This document shows positions 1 through 40,700 of a stretch of 64,000 bases of DNA, one piece after another (positions within the stretch are counted from its first letter, which is position 1; each line of letters opens with the position of its first letter). This stretch comes from Camelus bactrianus. Its lineage: Eukaryota; Chordata; Mammalia; Artiodactyla; Camelidae. The notes below the pieces were generated by a model. The model ran no database searches. It was not told the DNA's origin and saw only the letters and a program-made list of their open reading frames with translations. The translations under genes and the position numbers were made by a program. Where the stretch lies: positions 13,370,620 through 13,434,619 of the forward strand of contig NC_133571.1 in NCBI RefSeq assembly GCF_048773025.1, written 5' to 3'.

Positions 1-699
1 GGGGAGACCTGTGTCCGAGCCATAGCACCAAGAGTGATACTCAGAATATTAATAACTGGCAAGGCAGGGCTGAGAACACTCACAAAGGATGCTGGCTGGT
101 CCGCTGTCTATGACCCTGTGCAGGACAGCCTCACGCCGAAGTCCATGGAAAGGGGAAGAAAGCTCTTCTCCATGAACTTTCCAGTCCTGTTGCCCCACAC
201 ATGACAACCATCCAGTTCCACGGAGCAGTAAATTCTATCATCCCACTCCCCAAACTCCTCCACGTCCCCACAACCCCAAACAAAACACCCACACAGTGAG
301 AAGTCAAGCAGGAGAGAGAGAGAGAGAGAGAGCCTCTGACATCACCAACAGCCAACACCCGGTTGGGTGGAAGTCATTCAGGCGGGAAGGCTTTTGCAAC
401 ATCTAGGTGTGTCACCTGTTCTAAGGCCGAAGGGTTCATGACTCCAGGTGCTGTTTCAGCCCCTGAGATGGGTGTCAGGTTACAAGATACATAATCATTC
501 CAGTTTGGCAACTTCACCTGTAGGGTTGTTTTAATCAACCTGCTCCACAGTCTCCAGATCACTGTTGGAAGACAGTGGTGGGACACGGCCAGCTCCCCAC
601 AGGGAGAGAGATGCTGGCTGTGAAGGGGTGCCGAAGCCTGCCTTGCACTTAGCCGCCCTCCAGCCAGCGCTGCCCGGGGATCGCTGATCTGCTGGCCAG
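1..699. other. Upstream flank of TMPRSS4
   Basis: No gene recognised. Holds a short (AG)n repeat. Open frames here have no recognisable family features. Confidence 0.5.
312..332. repeat. (AG)n microsatellite
   Basis: About ten uninterrupted AG units. Confidence 0.95.
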
Positions 700-790
700 C
701 CAGGGCCCGATCCCAGGAGGCCCTCCTCCAGACTTGGGTTGCCAACCTCAGCTCCAGGCCATAGAGAATTCAGGAAGATCTCAAGCCAGC
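700..790 (+). promoter_or_regulatory. TMPRSS4: Probable TMPRSS4 5'UTR (transcription start not determined)
   Basis: This is the sequence immediately before the ATG-donor junction. It must be exonic if the start at 791 is right. I see no TATA box at a convincing distance and no CpG island, so the left boundary is arbitrary. Confidence 0.35.
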
Positions 791-29862
<29,072 letters not shown>

Positions 29863-30418
29863 TGCTGCTGCTCCCCTGCAGTGCTGAAAACTGCTCCCCG
29901 CAACCCTGCCCATGTGGGGGTCCCCCAGAAATCAGACACAGAGCAAGAGCCCCCTTGGGCACACCGTTCTGCCCACAGCCTCAGCATTTCTTGGTGCAAC
30001 AAAGGACTTCATTTCCTGTAAGAGCCCCCACAGCCCACAGGCACGCAGGAGGAAGTCAGCAGCCCTGGCTCAGCTGCCCCGGATGCTCTCAGCATCCAAA
30101 GGGGAAGAGACACAGCCCAATGAACAAGCCAGCCTCCAGGCCGAGGTCTCAGGAGGCATCACTAAGCCAAGAAGGAACTTTCTACTCTACTGAATAGAAA
30201 TAGATGCCTTTCTGAGAGCCCAGATCACCACAGACTGGAGAGGAGGAGGAAGGGATCTGAGCCAGCACTCTCCCTCCCCACCCATCCCCAAGCCCACCCG
30301 AACAAGAAAGCCCTTATAATGTAAAGTGCGTTGTCCTACTGTTAGCACAACTACTGTTACTTGCTTTTGTTATTGTTACCTCAATGGCCACTGTTATTAA
30401 ACTGGTATGTGAAGTCTT
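29863..30418 (+). other. TMPRSS4: TMPRSS4 3'UTR with ATTAAA polyadenylation signal
   Basis: About 555 nt of non-coding sequence after the stop. It ends shortly after ATTAAA at 30396-30401, in a T-rich setting. The exact cleavage point is inferred. Confidence 0.65.
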
Positions 30419-31390
30419 TGACATAGGCTGACTGGGCTATGAACCATGGCTCAGCTCTGAGCCAAGGTGATTGAACTATGACCTTTATTCTTTGGCCTGA
30501 GTAGGAAAAGTTCTTGGGGATACGACTGAGTCTCAAAGTGAAAGAAAAGAAGACATGGAGACCAGAGATGATGGATAAGGGCAACAGTGGGGAAGCCAGG
30601 GTCAGTAAGTCTCTTCTTCACAGGACCTGTCCCGTTGCCCTCCTCGCCTTCCTCCCTGCTGTGACATCAGCCATAGTCCAGAGAGAACCTATGACTGGGG
30701 AAGGAGAGGATTTGGGCACTCAAGGCCGACATTAAATCATGGTGCCCCCAAGTGGCTGGAAAGAGACATTGCGCCTTTAAATCCTTTAAATCCGCCTGGT
30801 GAAAACTGGATGTGGTTTTTAGCATTCATTTGAAAAAAATTGTTTACCACCTGCCAGGTATGGGTTCTGAGGATATAAGTATAAGTTCCCTCACTCAAAG
30901 TGGTCAGAAAAGTAAGCCCCGTGGACTTCTCCGGCAGCTGTATGGAAGCCCAAGTATTCTGAGGATCTTCTTGCTATAGTTAAGTCAAATCCTAGATAAA
31001 ATATACTTGCTAATGGCTGACTAAGTTCTTAATAAATAATAGAAATCCTCAAAGGCCAAAAAATCAAAATAAAATAAAACAATGATCAGAACCATGAGTT
31101 GAAACTAAGGTGGAGCAACAGCTAACTTAAATCTTGGGTGGCCCCAGGGACAAAGAAGGCTTTCATGTAGATCAAAAGTAAATACAGACCTACTGCAGGT
31201 AAGGAAGCTGCACCTGGGATTCCCACATGAAGCAGAGACAGCCAAAGGGGGGAAAATGTGGTCCCAGCTGGCAGATCTAATGGAGGAAAACAGCACAAGC
31301 CTAGAGCCTTAGGATTCCCAGACAGAGGTCCTTCAAATATGAGCTCACAATCAGAGGTCAGCCAAGATTTTAAAAAAGAAAAATCACCAA

Positions 31391-31400
31391 GGGGGGGGGG
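31391..31400 (+). repeat. Poly-G run
   Basis: Ten G in a row; a length that is hard to sequence accurately. Confidence 0.8.
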
Positions 31401-31474
31401 TTGGTCATCAAAACCAGAAATCGAACCTCATGACTTCAGATGTTAGAATTATCAGGTAATTATAATAATAACTA

Positions 31475-31690
31475 ATAGAGTATTTCTGGGTGCTGGACAC
31501 TATTTAAGTGCTTCATCATATTCTGATTCATTTAATACTCACATGAACCTATGAGATAGGTACTGTTCTCATCCCCATTTTATGGATAAGAAAACTAAGC
31601 CACAATGAGGTTAACCTTGCCTGAGGTTACCTACTGGTAAGCTGAACATGAGCATTCTGACTCCAGAGTTCATGCTATGAACTACCACGC
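31475..31690 (-). repeat. MIR SINE inside the old L1 region
   Basis: Reverse MIR: TTTCTGGGTGCTGGACACTA, CCTATGAGATAGGTACTGTT, ATCCCCATTTTATGGATAAG. Confidence 0.8.
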
Positions 31691-31748
31691 TACAGGGCCT
31701 CCTATATGGTAAAATATTTAAATATATTAAAAATGGATTTTTTCCACA

Positions 31749-32433
31749 TTAAAAAATTTTTTAATTGTGGTAAAATACACATAACATAAAATTTACCATC
31801 TTAACCACTTTTAAGTATACAGTTTAATGATTTTGACATTCATACTCTTAAGCAATCATAACCACCATTCACCTCCAGAATTGGTCTCACCTTGCCAAAC
31901 CGGCACTCTGTACCTATGAAACAATAACCCCATTTCTCCCTCCCCCTGCCCAGCCTCTGGCAGCCACCATTCTACTTTCTGTCTCTATGAATTTGGCTAC
32001 TTTAGGTACCTTAAATAAGTGGAATCATATATTTGCCTTTTTGTGCCTGGCTTACTTCACTTAATATAGTGTCTTTAAGGTTCATCCACAATGTAGCACG
32101 AATCAGAATTTCCTGCTTTTTTAATGATGAATAATATTCCATTATTTATACCACATTTTGTTCATCCATTCTTCCATCAAAAATTGGGTTGCTTCTGCCT
32201 TTTGGCTATTGTGAATAATGAACATGGTTGTACAAATATCTCTTCAAGACCCTGCTTTCAATTCTTCTGAGTATATGCCCAAAAGTGGAATTTCTGGATT
32301 ATATGATAATTCTACTTTTAATTTTTTATTGTTTTCCATAATGGCTGCATCCTTTTACATTCCCATCAACAATGAATAAAGGATCCAATTTCTTTACATT
32401 CTCACCACACTTGTTATTGTCTGTTAAAAAATT
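31749..32433 (-). mobile_element. Nested L1 LINE 3' end (L1M type)
   Basis: Minus-strand L1 3' region with TAATTGTGGTAAAATACACA, AGTTTAATGATTTTGACATT and TTCTGAGTATATGCCCAAAA. The 10-bp TTAAAAAATT lies at both ends (31749-31758 and 32424-32433) as a likely target-site duplication. Its low complexity calls for caution. Confidence 0.8.
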
Positions 32434-33887
32434 AATATTTTAATAATCAAGCAATTATGACAGGCAGATTTGAAGAAGAACCAACCACACATAGCTCTTA
32501 TAAATATAAAGAGTAATTATTAAAATGAAAAACTGAATGTTTGGGGTAAATAGCATTTAAGACATAGATTAAGAGAATTCATGAATTGGAAGGTAGATTG
32601 AAGAAGTTACTACATTTCAGTGGAAAGAGATAAGAACATTTGAAAATATGAAAACAAGGCTATGAACAATGGAGGCTAGAATGATAAGGCCTAATATATC
32701 TGGTCAGAGGCCCAGAGGAGGAGAATAGAAAGAATGGAAGAGAGACAATATCCCAAAACTTAATATCTGATATCCAGAACTAATTAAAGGCATAAATCCA
32801 CAGATACAGCATATGCCACTGTAGTGTACACCCATACAACCAAGGGGAGAAAAATAAAATAGATCCTCATGCAGGCACATTATAGTGAATCTTCCTAACA
32901 CCAAAGATGAAGAGAAACTCTGTAAAGCAGCTAGAGAGAAAAATTCAGACCATTTACAAAACCACATAAGTACCACAGTTAGACTAACAGCAGACTTCTC
33001 CACAGCAACAAAGGAGCCAGGAGACAAGGAAATTGTCTTCAGTGTGCAAAAATAATTATGGCCAATCAAGAATTATGAACCCTACAAAACTATCTTTCAA
33101 GGAAAAAAGGGCATTTTCAGAAGAACAAAAATTGAGAGTTTACTACCACAAAGCTTCTCAAAAAGAACATATAAAGTACGTACCTTAGGGAGAAGGAGAA
33201 TGATACTAAAAGGAAAAACAGACGCAAAAAGGAATAGTAAATGATGCGATTGGTAAAAATGTAGACAAATCTAAACAAACTTTGTCAAAATAAAATAACA
33301 ATAGCATCTATTTTGTTACTGTTATTCAGTTAAATTTTAAATGTCTAATTAAAATACAGAATAACAACAGCAGTATGCAAGTCAGAAGGGGCTAGTTGGA
33401 GTTAAAATATTCTAAACTTCTTAAGTTTTTCAAGAGAGAGGTTTAACTATTGATTAAAGTTATGTTACATAAAGTGTATTTACTATATTTTAAGTGGTCA
33501 AAAGAGTAATCATCAAAAAAATGGATGTAAGTGTTTAACTTCAAAACAAGGAAAACAAATAGATTAAGGAAAAACAAACAAAAATCAAACACTCTCAAAA
33601 GAAGAAGGAGGAGGAGGAGAGGTAAAAGTAAGGAAAGCACAGAAAATAGAACAAATAGAATGTACAAAATAGGATGCTAAAGACAAAAATATCAGACTTC
33701 CCATAAATGTTAAACTCACCAACTAATACACAGAGATAACAGAATGGATTAAATCAATCTACATGTCATTTAGAAAAGACACACCCAGAATGTTAGGTTA
33801 CAGACCAAACTAAAAAGATGAAAAAAATATATAGAAAGTAAACACTTCACCAAATCTAAGCTGAGGATGCTGTAAAATATATTTTTT

Positions 33888-33913
33888 AAAATAGCAATTT
33901 AGGACAATGAATA

Positions 33914-33963
<50 letters not shown>

Positions 33964-34075
33964 CATGTATAACTGAAAAATTGTGCTCTACACTAGAATT
34001 TGACACAACATTGTAAAATGACTATTACTCAATAAAAAAATGTAAAAAATAAAATAAAATAGGGATTTAGGATAA
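33888..34075 (+). mobile_element. Short camelid L1 tail insertion with (AT)n
   Basis: Insert about 33908-34055: an (AT)n run at 33917-33960, then ACTGAAAAATTGTGCTCTAC and TTTGACACAACATTGTAAAA, then an A-rich tail. Flanks 33888-33907 and 34056-34075 match at 17 of 20 positions and look like an aged target duplication within the older L1. Confidence 0.75.
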
Positions 34076-35499
34076 ACAGAGTCACTACATAATCATAAAA
34101 GCTTCAATTTACCAGGAAGATACAGTTAAGTTAAAACTTGTAAACAAAGAGAAGAAAACAGGAATGAAAAAAAGCAAACCCTTCACCACTACTGGAGTTG
34201 CTATCACATCAAGTCTTTATTCTGAAATGATACTTAAAGAGAAAAAAATTAAGTAGTATTCTGCTTTGCTGTAGAAATCTACTTCCAGGTATAACCAGAT
34301 AACTTGAGATGGTGAGGGAAAGCTCTTCTCTACAGAAGAATATAGCTAATCGATACAGATGAATGATAGAAAATCACTTTTAGCAACTTCTAATGAGATA
34401 GTTGATTTAAGCAAGGATCATCAACGGATGCGAAAACCATTAAGTGAAAGGTTGATGGAGAACAAGATACCTGCAGAATGCCCAAGTGTCACCTCCACAG
34501 ATTCCTTGCTAATCACAAGAGGAAAACCTAACTTTAAAATCAAGGGATTAGGCTGGCATCACCCACCCACTGACAGTGGATAATCAGATACCATGTGCCT
34601 CCCAATGTGGAGATGCAGTACACCTCATGCTGTGTCACCGAAAGGCAACTCATCAAAAATGCTTAACCCAAACCTTTACATCTTATTTCCAGCTCATAGG
34701 AAATATAAAAATTAGAGGAATAAGTTAGATGACACCATTTGGAAGCTAATTACAAATCCAGAAGGTGGGACATTCTACTACACAGATGAGCCAATCTCTT
34801 CAATAAGTCAATGTCATGAATGACATAACAACCAAAACACAGGATGTGGACCTTGATTGGATCCTGACTTGAACCAATTAGCAGCAAAAGGCATTTGAGT
34901 GAAGGGGTAGCTGGGGAAGGATGAATATGATCTGGGTATTGAATGATAACAAGGAATTGTTAATTCCATTATGGCATCATACTTAAGGAAAATATCCTTA
35001 ATTTTTAGAGATGCATATAGAAGTATGTGGGGTAAAATGACAAAAAGTTGTTAACTCAGGGAAGAAGAAAAAACAGTTGAAATAAATATGGCAAAATATC
35101 AACAAGTGCAAAATCTAGGTGATAGATATGTATTATTCTTTCTAGTTTTCTGTATATCTGAAATTTTTCTCAGTAAATGGTTCTTTTTTAACTTATATAA
35201 GCACAATATAAAAATAGCCTTAAAAACAGATAGAACTGTAAGGAGATATTGATAAATCCACCATCACAGAGCAAACTTTCAGCGCACTTCTCTCAATTAT
35301 TGTTAGGTCAAACAGGTAAAATATTAGTAAAGTATAGACAATTAAACAATATAATTAGTCTGCTTGATTAATAGATGTGTGTAGAACCTTGCACTCAATG
35401 CTCAGAAAATGAGCATCCTTCTCAAGCACATTTGCTTAAAAAAAAAAATTAACTCCATACTAGTCCACAAAGTAAGTCTCAACCCATTTCAAAAGCATA

Positions 35500-36110
35500 T
35501 GAGCACCCACCACACCTAGTTTTGTGTTCCAATCAATTTCCACTCAGTTTTGCCTGCATCCCCCATTCTCTCACCTCTAGGATGTAGGCTGTGACCTGGC
35601 TTCCTGCCCTGGGTAGGCCTAGCTCTGGCGCCTTTCATTTCCCTGGTTCTAAAACCCTGGCAACTGCTGCCATCTCTTCTCCTAACACCACATTGGTGCC
35701 TTTGGGGCTGGGCTTTGGCTGGGGTGGTCTTCATCGTACCCACCAGCACCCAGAGCCAGAAGACTGTACCCACAGGACTCTGCTCCCCCAGGGCTGCCTG
35801 GAAAGGCTGAGTAACAAAACATGGAAATCATTGTCTATGGGATAAATGCTGAATAATGGAAAACAGGAGACAAAGGAGTCAGCAAATAAATTATTCTACC
35901 TTCTTCCCCAGGATGAAACTATTCAGAGAAGCCCTGGTTCCCCAGAGACAGTCCCCGTGATTCAGCAACCAGCTGCGTGTTTCTTGTGGCGCTGTGGTCA
36001 GCTTAGTAACACGTCACCTTGTGCTTGCTTTCTCTCTTTCCCTGCCTCATGGCCCTTTCCCCCTAACGCTGTTTCCCTGGGATTGAACCCCACAATATAG
36101 AGTTAAGATT
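35500..36110. repeat. Unassigned interspersed repeat-like block
   Basis: GC-moderate block between AT-rich L1 sequences. I think the wording (GGGCTGCCTGGAAAGGCTGA, ATCATTGTCTATGGGATAAA) recurs in mammalian genomes but cannot name a family. No coding features. Confidence 0.35.
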
Positions 36111-36229
36111 AAGTTTAGCATGGACAAGTTAAAGTTTTCTAAGAAACCAGGTCTAAGATTAAGTTCTCCGATTGCAATGCTATTAAGTTATGAGACAACA
36201 GCAAACAAAAATTTTTAAGTATAACATGC

Positions 36230-36330
36230 ATATGTGATAACAGCACTTCTATATAATTCACAGGTCAAAGCAGAAATTATAAAGAAAAATTTACTTAAAA
36301 TAGAATGATAATGAAAACTATATAATACAT
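36230..36330 (+). repeat. L1 LINE internal fragment
   Basis: ATTCACAGGTCAAAGCAGAA followed by AGAATGATAATGAAAACTA resembles L1 ORF2 wording. Confidence 0.5.
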
Positions 36331-36734
36331 ATTATATACCTAAGACATACGGACATATACATAGAATGTTTTAGGGTGACATTCAGCAGCTAACCTGAAA
36401 CGGCTTGGGCTCTTTTCCATCTGGATTTATGTAGAGATGAGCCAACCTTTGCACTCGACACTCAATGTGTTAAGTGGTTCCACCGGCAAGATCAAGCGGG
36501 AGCCAGAAAGTTGTAAGATGACCAGCACGGAGACGCTCACAGCTGACTCTCATCATCTCTGGAAGAGGGAGGGTGCAGTGAGAAGGTTGGTGGGCGAGAA
36601 GATCTGCTCCCTTTCCACAAGGATGGAAGGGAGCTGAATCCCAGGAAAGTAAGCCTGATGCCAGAGCACAGGCTTGACAATTCCAGCTCCGGTCCAGAGC
36701 TACCTCTGCTGCAGAAAAGCATGTGACAGCTCAG

Positions 36735-37313
36735 TGTTACAGCTCAGTGTGACAGCAACCTGGATCTGGGTGAGAGACCAAGCAGCACTCGGAGAGTTGA
36801 AGAACTCAGGTTTATTACACCAGCAGGCCCAAAGAAGTTAACATTCCAAGCTCTGAACCCCAGCTGTAGGTTTACATAGGCTTTTATAGGCTACCAGTCT
36901 AGACTTTGCAACATTTTGTAACACCATATGCAAATAAGGTATTACAAAGGTGACTAATCAGGAACAAGCTTTGTAGAAATGGACCGATCAGGAGTGAAAG
37001 AAATGGACCAATCAGGAGTGAGGGAAGTGGACCAATCAGGAGTGAGAGAAATAACCAATCAGGAGTGAGCTGCATGCAAATGAAGCACTACAAATGGACC
37101 AATCAGGAGTTAGCTCAGGGAATCAACAGAATTTTAAGGGTAAGTTCCACTTTCCTAGCAGTAAGCTGTTTTAGAGGCATAAAGTGAGATAAAGCCACTG
37201 GGCCAGGGAACTGGATGGTGCTGGCTGTGCCTGGGGGTCCTGCTGGTCTTTTTTTATGGGGCTTCTCACCTCATCTCCACAAGAAAGTCCCCACCTAAAA
37301 GCAAGCCGTTACA
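36735..37313 (-). mobile_element. Solo LTR of a class I (gammaretrovirus-like) endogenous retrovirus
   Basis: Minus-strand LTR of about 580 bp running from TGTAACGGC to GCTGTAACA. Parts in order: U3 with an array of five or six inverted CCAAT boxes (36951-37110), TATAAAAG at 36881-36888, AATAAA at 36811-36816, and a U5 with TTCTTCAACTCTCCGAGTGC. No internal viral region, primer site or second LTR is seen beside it, so it appears solo. A target duplication is not evident. Probably old, a fossil. Confidence 0.75.
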
Positions 37314-37829
37314 GGGACCACGATGGAGCCCTGCGTGCAAACTTGGGCCAGGAACTCGAAGAGGCACAGGGAGAAGGTGGAGAGGACACAGCCCGGCCCA
37401 TGAGCGTGATAGGGACGCTCAGTAGAGATTTTAGGATGAAGTGGGAAACACTGTAACACAGGTGTGCGCAAATACCAGGGAAACTGATGTCTGAAATTAA
37501 GCTGGAGGCTGCATAGGCGGTCCGCATTCCAGGGGGCGGTCCCAGCTAGAGGCAACAGCAAATACAAAGCAAGCGGGTCAGAAGAAGCCCTGTGTTCAAA
37601 AAACAGTGCGAAAGAGAAGGGGAAAACAGGAAGGTGAAAGGAGAGATGTGGGTGACATTGTAGTGAAGGAAAAAGAATCCGTCCCGGCCTTAGAAGCAAG
37701 CACAACTTGACTCAAAGTTCTGTGTGTTTATTATGAGTGTACTACATAGTTATAAAAATTCCAACAACACTCAAGGTATAGAGAGTTAGAGTTCCACCTT
37801 CAATTCGCAACCCAGTCCCCAATCTCTTG

Positions 37830-38960
37830 CTCCACATCCTCTGCAAACTTACCAGCATTTATTCCCACTTGATCTCCTTTGCCTATCACAGTGGCAGAGG
37901 GTTGACCCCCTGTCTCAAACCAGTCTTCCCACCTGGCCTCTGGGGTCCATCCCCTCAGGTCTACTCAAAGGACTCTTACCTGTCAGCCTTTCCCTCCCCA
38001 CTGTCTCCTCCCCACCTGCATTTAACCCCGCTTTTATTTCGTCCATCTTAAGAAGAAAACCATCCATCCTTCTTCCTACCAAAGCCAATGCCTTTTCCAC
38101 CCTTCAAAGCCAAGTTGCTTGAAATTGTAACCTCATGTGCTGGTGCTGACTCTTCCACACCCTGGAATCCAGCTCCTGCTGCCTCTCCCTCCTGGCCATC
38201 CCACTCCACTGTGCTGGGATCACTGAGGTCACCAATAAACTCTGTAAGAACTGATCCTCAACGTGGCAATGGCCACCCTGTTCTTAACACTTCTTGCTAC
38301 CTTGACCTCAATGACATGACTTGGCCTTGCCCTTGGGCTCTCCCTCATGGCATCCTTCAAGGGCTGCTGTTCCTCCAACCAGCCCCTGAGTGTCAGAGCC
38401 CAGGATTCCTTTCCCCATGGTCTGAACAGATCACTGTCTCTTAGGTTCTAGACCCTTATTTACAACTGGCTAGTATTCTGGTAACCTAGGGGCAGACTCA
38501 ATACTTTCATAAGTGGACTTACCATCTCCTCCTCACCCTCAATACCCTCTGCTCCCCTCAGTTCCTTTTCAAGGCAAGCTCATCTCTAAGAACCCACTTA
38601 TCTCCAGGAGGAACTTAGAAGCCATCTTGGCACCTTCTTCTCCCAGCCCCTTAAACATCGAGCTCTATGTATTCTACTCCTTCAGTTATCTCCACTCTTG
38701 CACTGCTAGCCATCCCCCTTCTACCTTCATCTCTTGTCTGGGCAACCACATCAGCCCCACCACGCTCACCGTCTCCTGTCTCGCCTTCTCCAACCCAGTC
38801 CTGTCTCTCCCCTGCTAAAATCTTCCAATGGCTCCCCATTGTCCACAAAATAAAATGTGAACCTTCTGGCCCTGCCTGATCTGGGTCCTGCCTACCCTGC
38901 CTGCTGCCCTCCCTCCCTGTCTCCATTCCCCACCACACCACTGTGGCTTCAGCCGCAGCG
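37830..38960 (+). repeat. L2 LINE fragments
   Basis: CT-rich L2 wording over about 1.1 kb, clearest near the end: AAAATCTTCCAATGGCTCCC and CTTCTGGCCCTGCCTGATCT. The 213-residue minus-strand open frame over 38651-39292 runs through this repeat. Confidence 0.65.
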
Positions 38961-40564
38961 GAGCCTCTTGCAGCTGTCTGAACACTCGTCATCTCATAGG
39001 ATGCTCTGCATTCGCCAAAACACATTTCACTTTCTCCTGGAAACCCAGCAACTACATTTCCCAGCCTCCCTCGGGGGGAGCATGTGCGCAGAATGACGTG
39101 GTCCTCTTCCAGTCCTGGCTCATCTAACGTCCAACTCACCATCTTCATTCTCACCATCCCCATCCACCAGCTGCGTGGGAAGGGCTTCGAGGACCCAGAG
39201 GAGCAGAGCCACAAAGTATGATGCAGCGCCTCTGAGCAAGATGTGAAGAGTGGCCTGCACGTGAGACCCACAAGTGAGAAGCAAACTTTCATCGCATTAA
39301 AAAAAACTTTTCTATTTCAGTCACAGGAAACTATAGGCTCCCTAGGAGTATAGTCTACATATAGCCTTTTTAGTGACACCAGTATCTAAAAGATCACCTA
39401 GTTCAGAAGAGTCCATTTGGGTGCCTTCCAGCAGCTCAAATTAAGGACCCTTCATTTATGTGTATTTTAGTCCTGGTTAGTCCTGGTTGGGTCAGCCTGG
39501 GCTTAACAGGTTTGCCCAGGACAGTCCCAGTTCCTAATCTGGTTTTGACACATTTGTTTATCTAACAGGTATGATGGCTGGTGAGTGGGGAAAGGAAGTA
39601 GGGATGAAACACAGCAATGATGGGGACCAATCCAGGCCTTGAGACTGAGCCTTACATGAGGAACTGCAAGCTCAAAGCATGACATTCCAAGAATGCTATA
39701 AACTCAGACAAAATTTCAATATCCGACAGGTCTAAAGCTGGCGGGACAGCAGCAGGAGGTCCCAGGCAACAAGCAGTACCTGAAGACAGGTGCGTGTTGG
39801 TGTGGGAATCCAGGTGATGAGTCCATTCGGGGTGGGGGCACAGAGCAGGTACTTGAGCTGAGGGCTGAGAAAACAGTGCTGTCAGGAACATCTGCTGAAA
39901 CTCAGAGGTCTCATACCTCTGCCTTGCTGGGGTCCTTGATTGAGGAGTAGTCTTTTAATGAGATCTTTTGAGGACCTAGAGTTTGAAACCCTTTGAAATG
40001 CAGTCTGAGGTGAATTCATTGGAGAGAGGGCTATGGCATGAGAAAGTATGGTAGGATAAAATCCAGGAATCTGAGCAGACACAAACACACACATACTTAT
40101 TTATGATTCCTTCCCCGACTGGTCTTATGCCCAGCAGTTGGCAAGAAGGCATGAGTGCCTGGTTAATCTATGTTCATATCATTTAAGATGGACCATACGA
40201 AATGCCCATGGGTAGAGTCATTCTTGGGATAGATGCCTAAGCTTCTCCCTCCTCCATGCCAGCTTGTCCCCCAGACAGCTTGTCCCCTGGAACAGCAAGC
40301 TGGAGGGACCAGCCAGGCAGGGCCCAGTGTTCCCATTCATGCCAGTCAGTAAGTTGTTCTGTGCTTGTCCTCTTGAAGGTTGACCTTGTACATTTCACCT
40401 GGATATAAATGTTAACCTGGGTGGAAGGGTCCGGGGAAGGGGATGTGATGACATTTAGTGGTACCAGAATCACTGCCAAGGTCATCACAACAGGAAGGGC
40501 CCCTGCAATTTCTATTAGTATTAGAGGGCCATCTTTGCAACTTCTCCAGAGAAGCTATCAGCAC

Positions 40565-40700
40565 TAATATGACCTGAATGCCTGTGAATGTGCCAGACTT
40601 TCTTAGACTTTTTACATGTTATCCCATCTAGGCAGGGATTGTCTCAAGGAGACTGAGGCTCAGCTGGCAAGTAAAAGAACTGGAACCCAACTCCCAATCA
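40565..40700 (-). repeat. MIR SINE
   Basis: Degenerate reverse MIR: GACTTTTTACATGTTATCCC and GAGACTGAGGCTCAGCTGGC, just beyond the SCN4B poly-A site. Confidence 0.6.

Larger units (their letters stand above)
30940..35210 (+). mobile_element. Old L1 LINE (half-L1/L1M type), interrupted
   Basis: Sequence near 32670-33110 has the wording of an L1 ORF1-type coding region: CTAGAATGATAAGGCCTAAT, AAAGCAGCTAGAGAGAAAAA, TTAGACTAACAGCAGACTTC. The 5' part is recognisable from about 30950 and a 3'UTR-like part near 34830-35170. The lack of clear reverse transcriptase sequence between these suggests the half-L1 (HAL1) type, but an L1M element is possible. It is heavily decayed and hosts a MIR and two younger L1 insertions. 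Confidence 0.65.

Noticed and set aside
32704-33069. 121-residue minus-strand frame
   Set aside because: Antisense through the old L1 ORF1-type region. Chance frame in a LINE.
36951-37110. CRISPR-like array (regular 14-16 bp repeats)
   Set aside because: The repeats are CCAAT-box units in an LTR, imperfect and closely spaced with related spacers, in a mammalian genome.
36735-37313. Complete provirus
   Set aside because: Only one LTR is seen; neither flank shows a primer site, polypurine tract or internal viral sequence.
38651-39292. 213-residue minus-strand frame
   Set aside because: Runs antisense through L2-derived pyrimidine-rich sequence and has no family resemblance.
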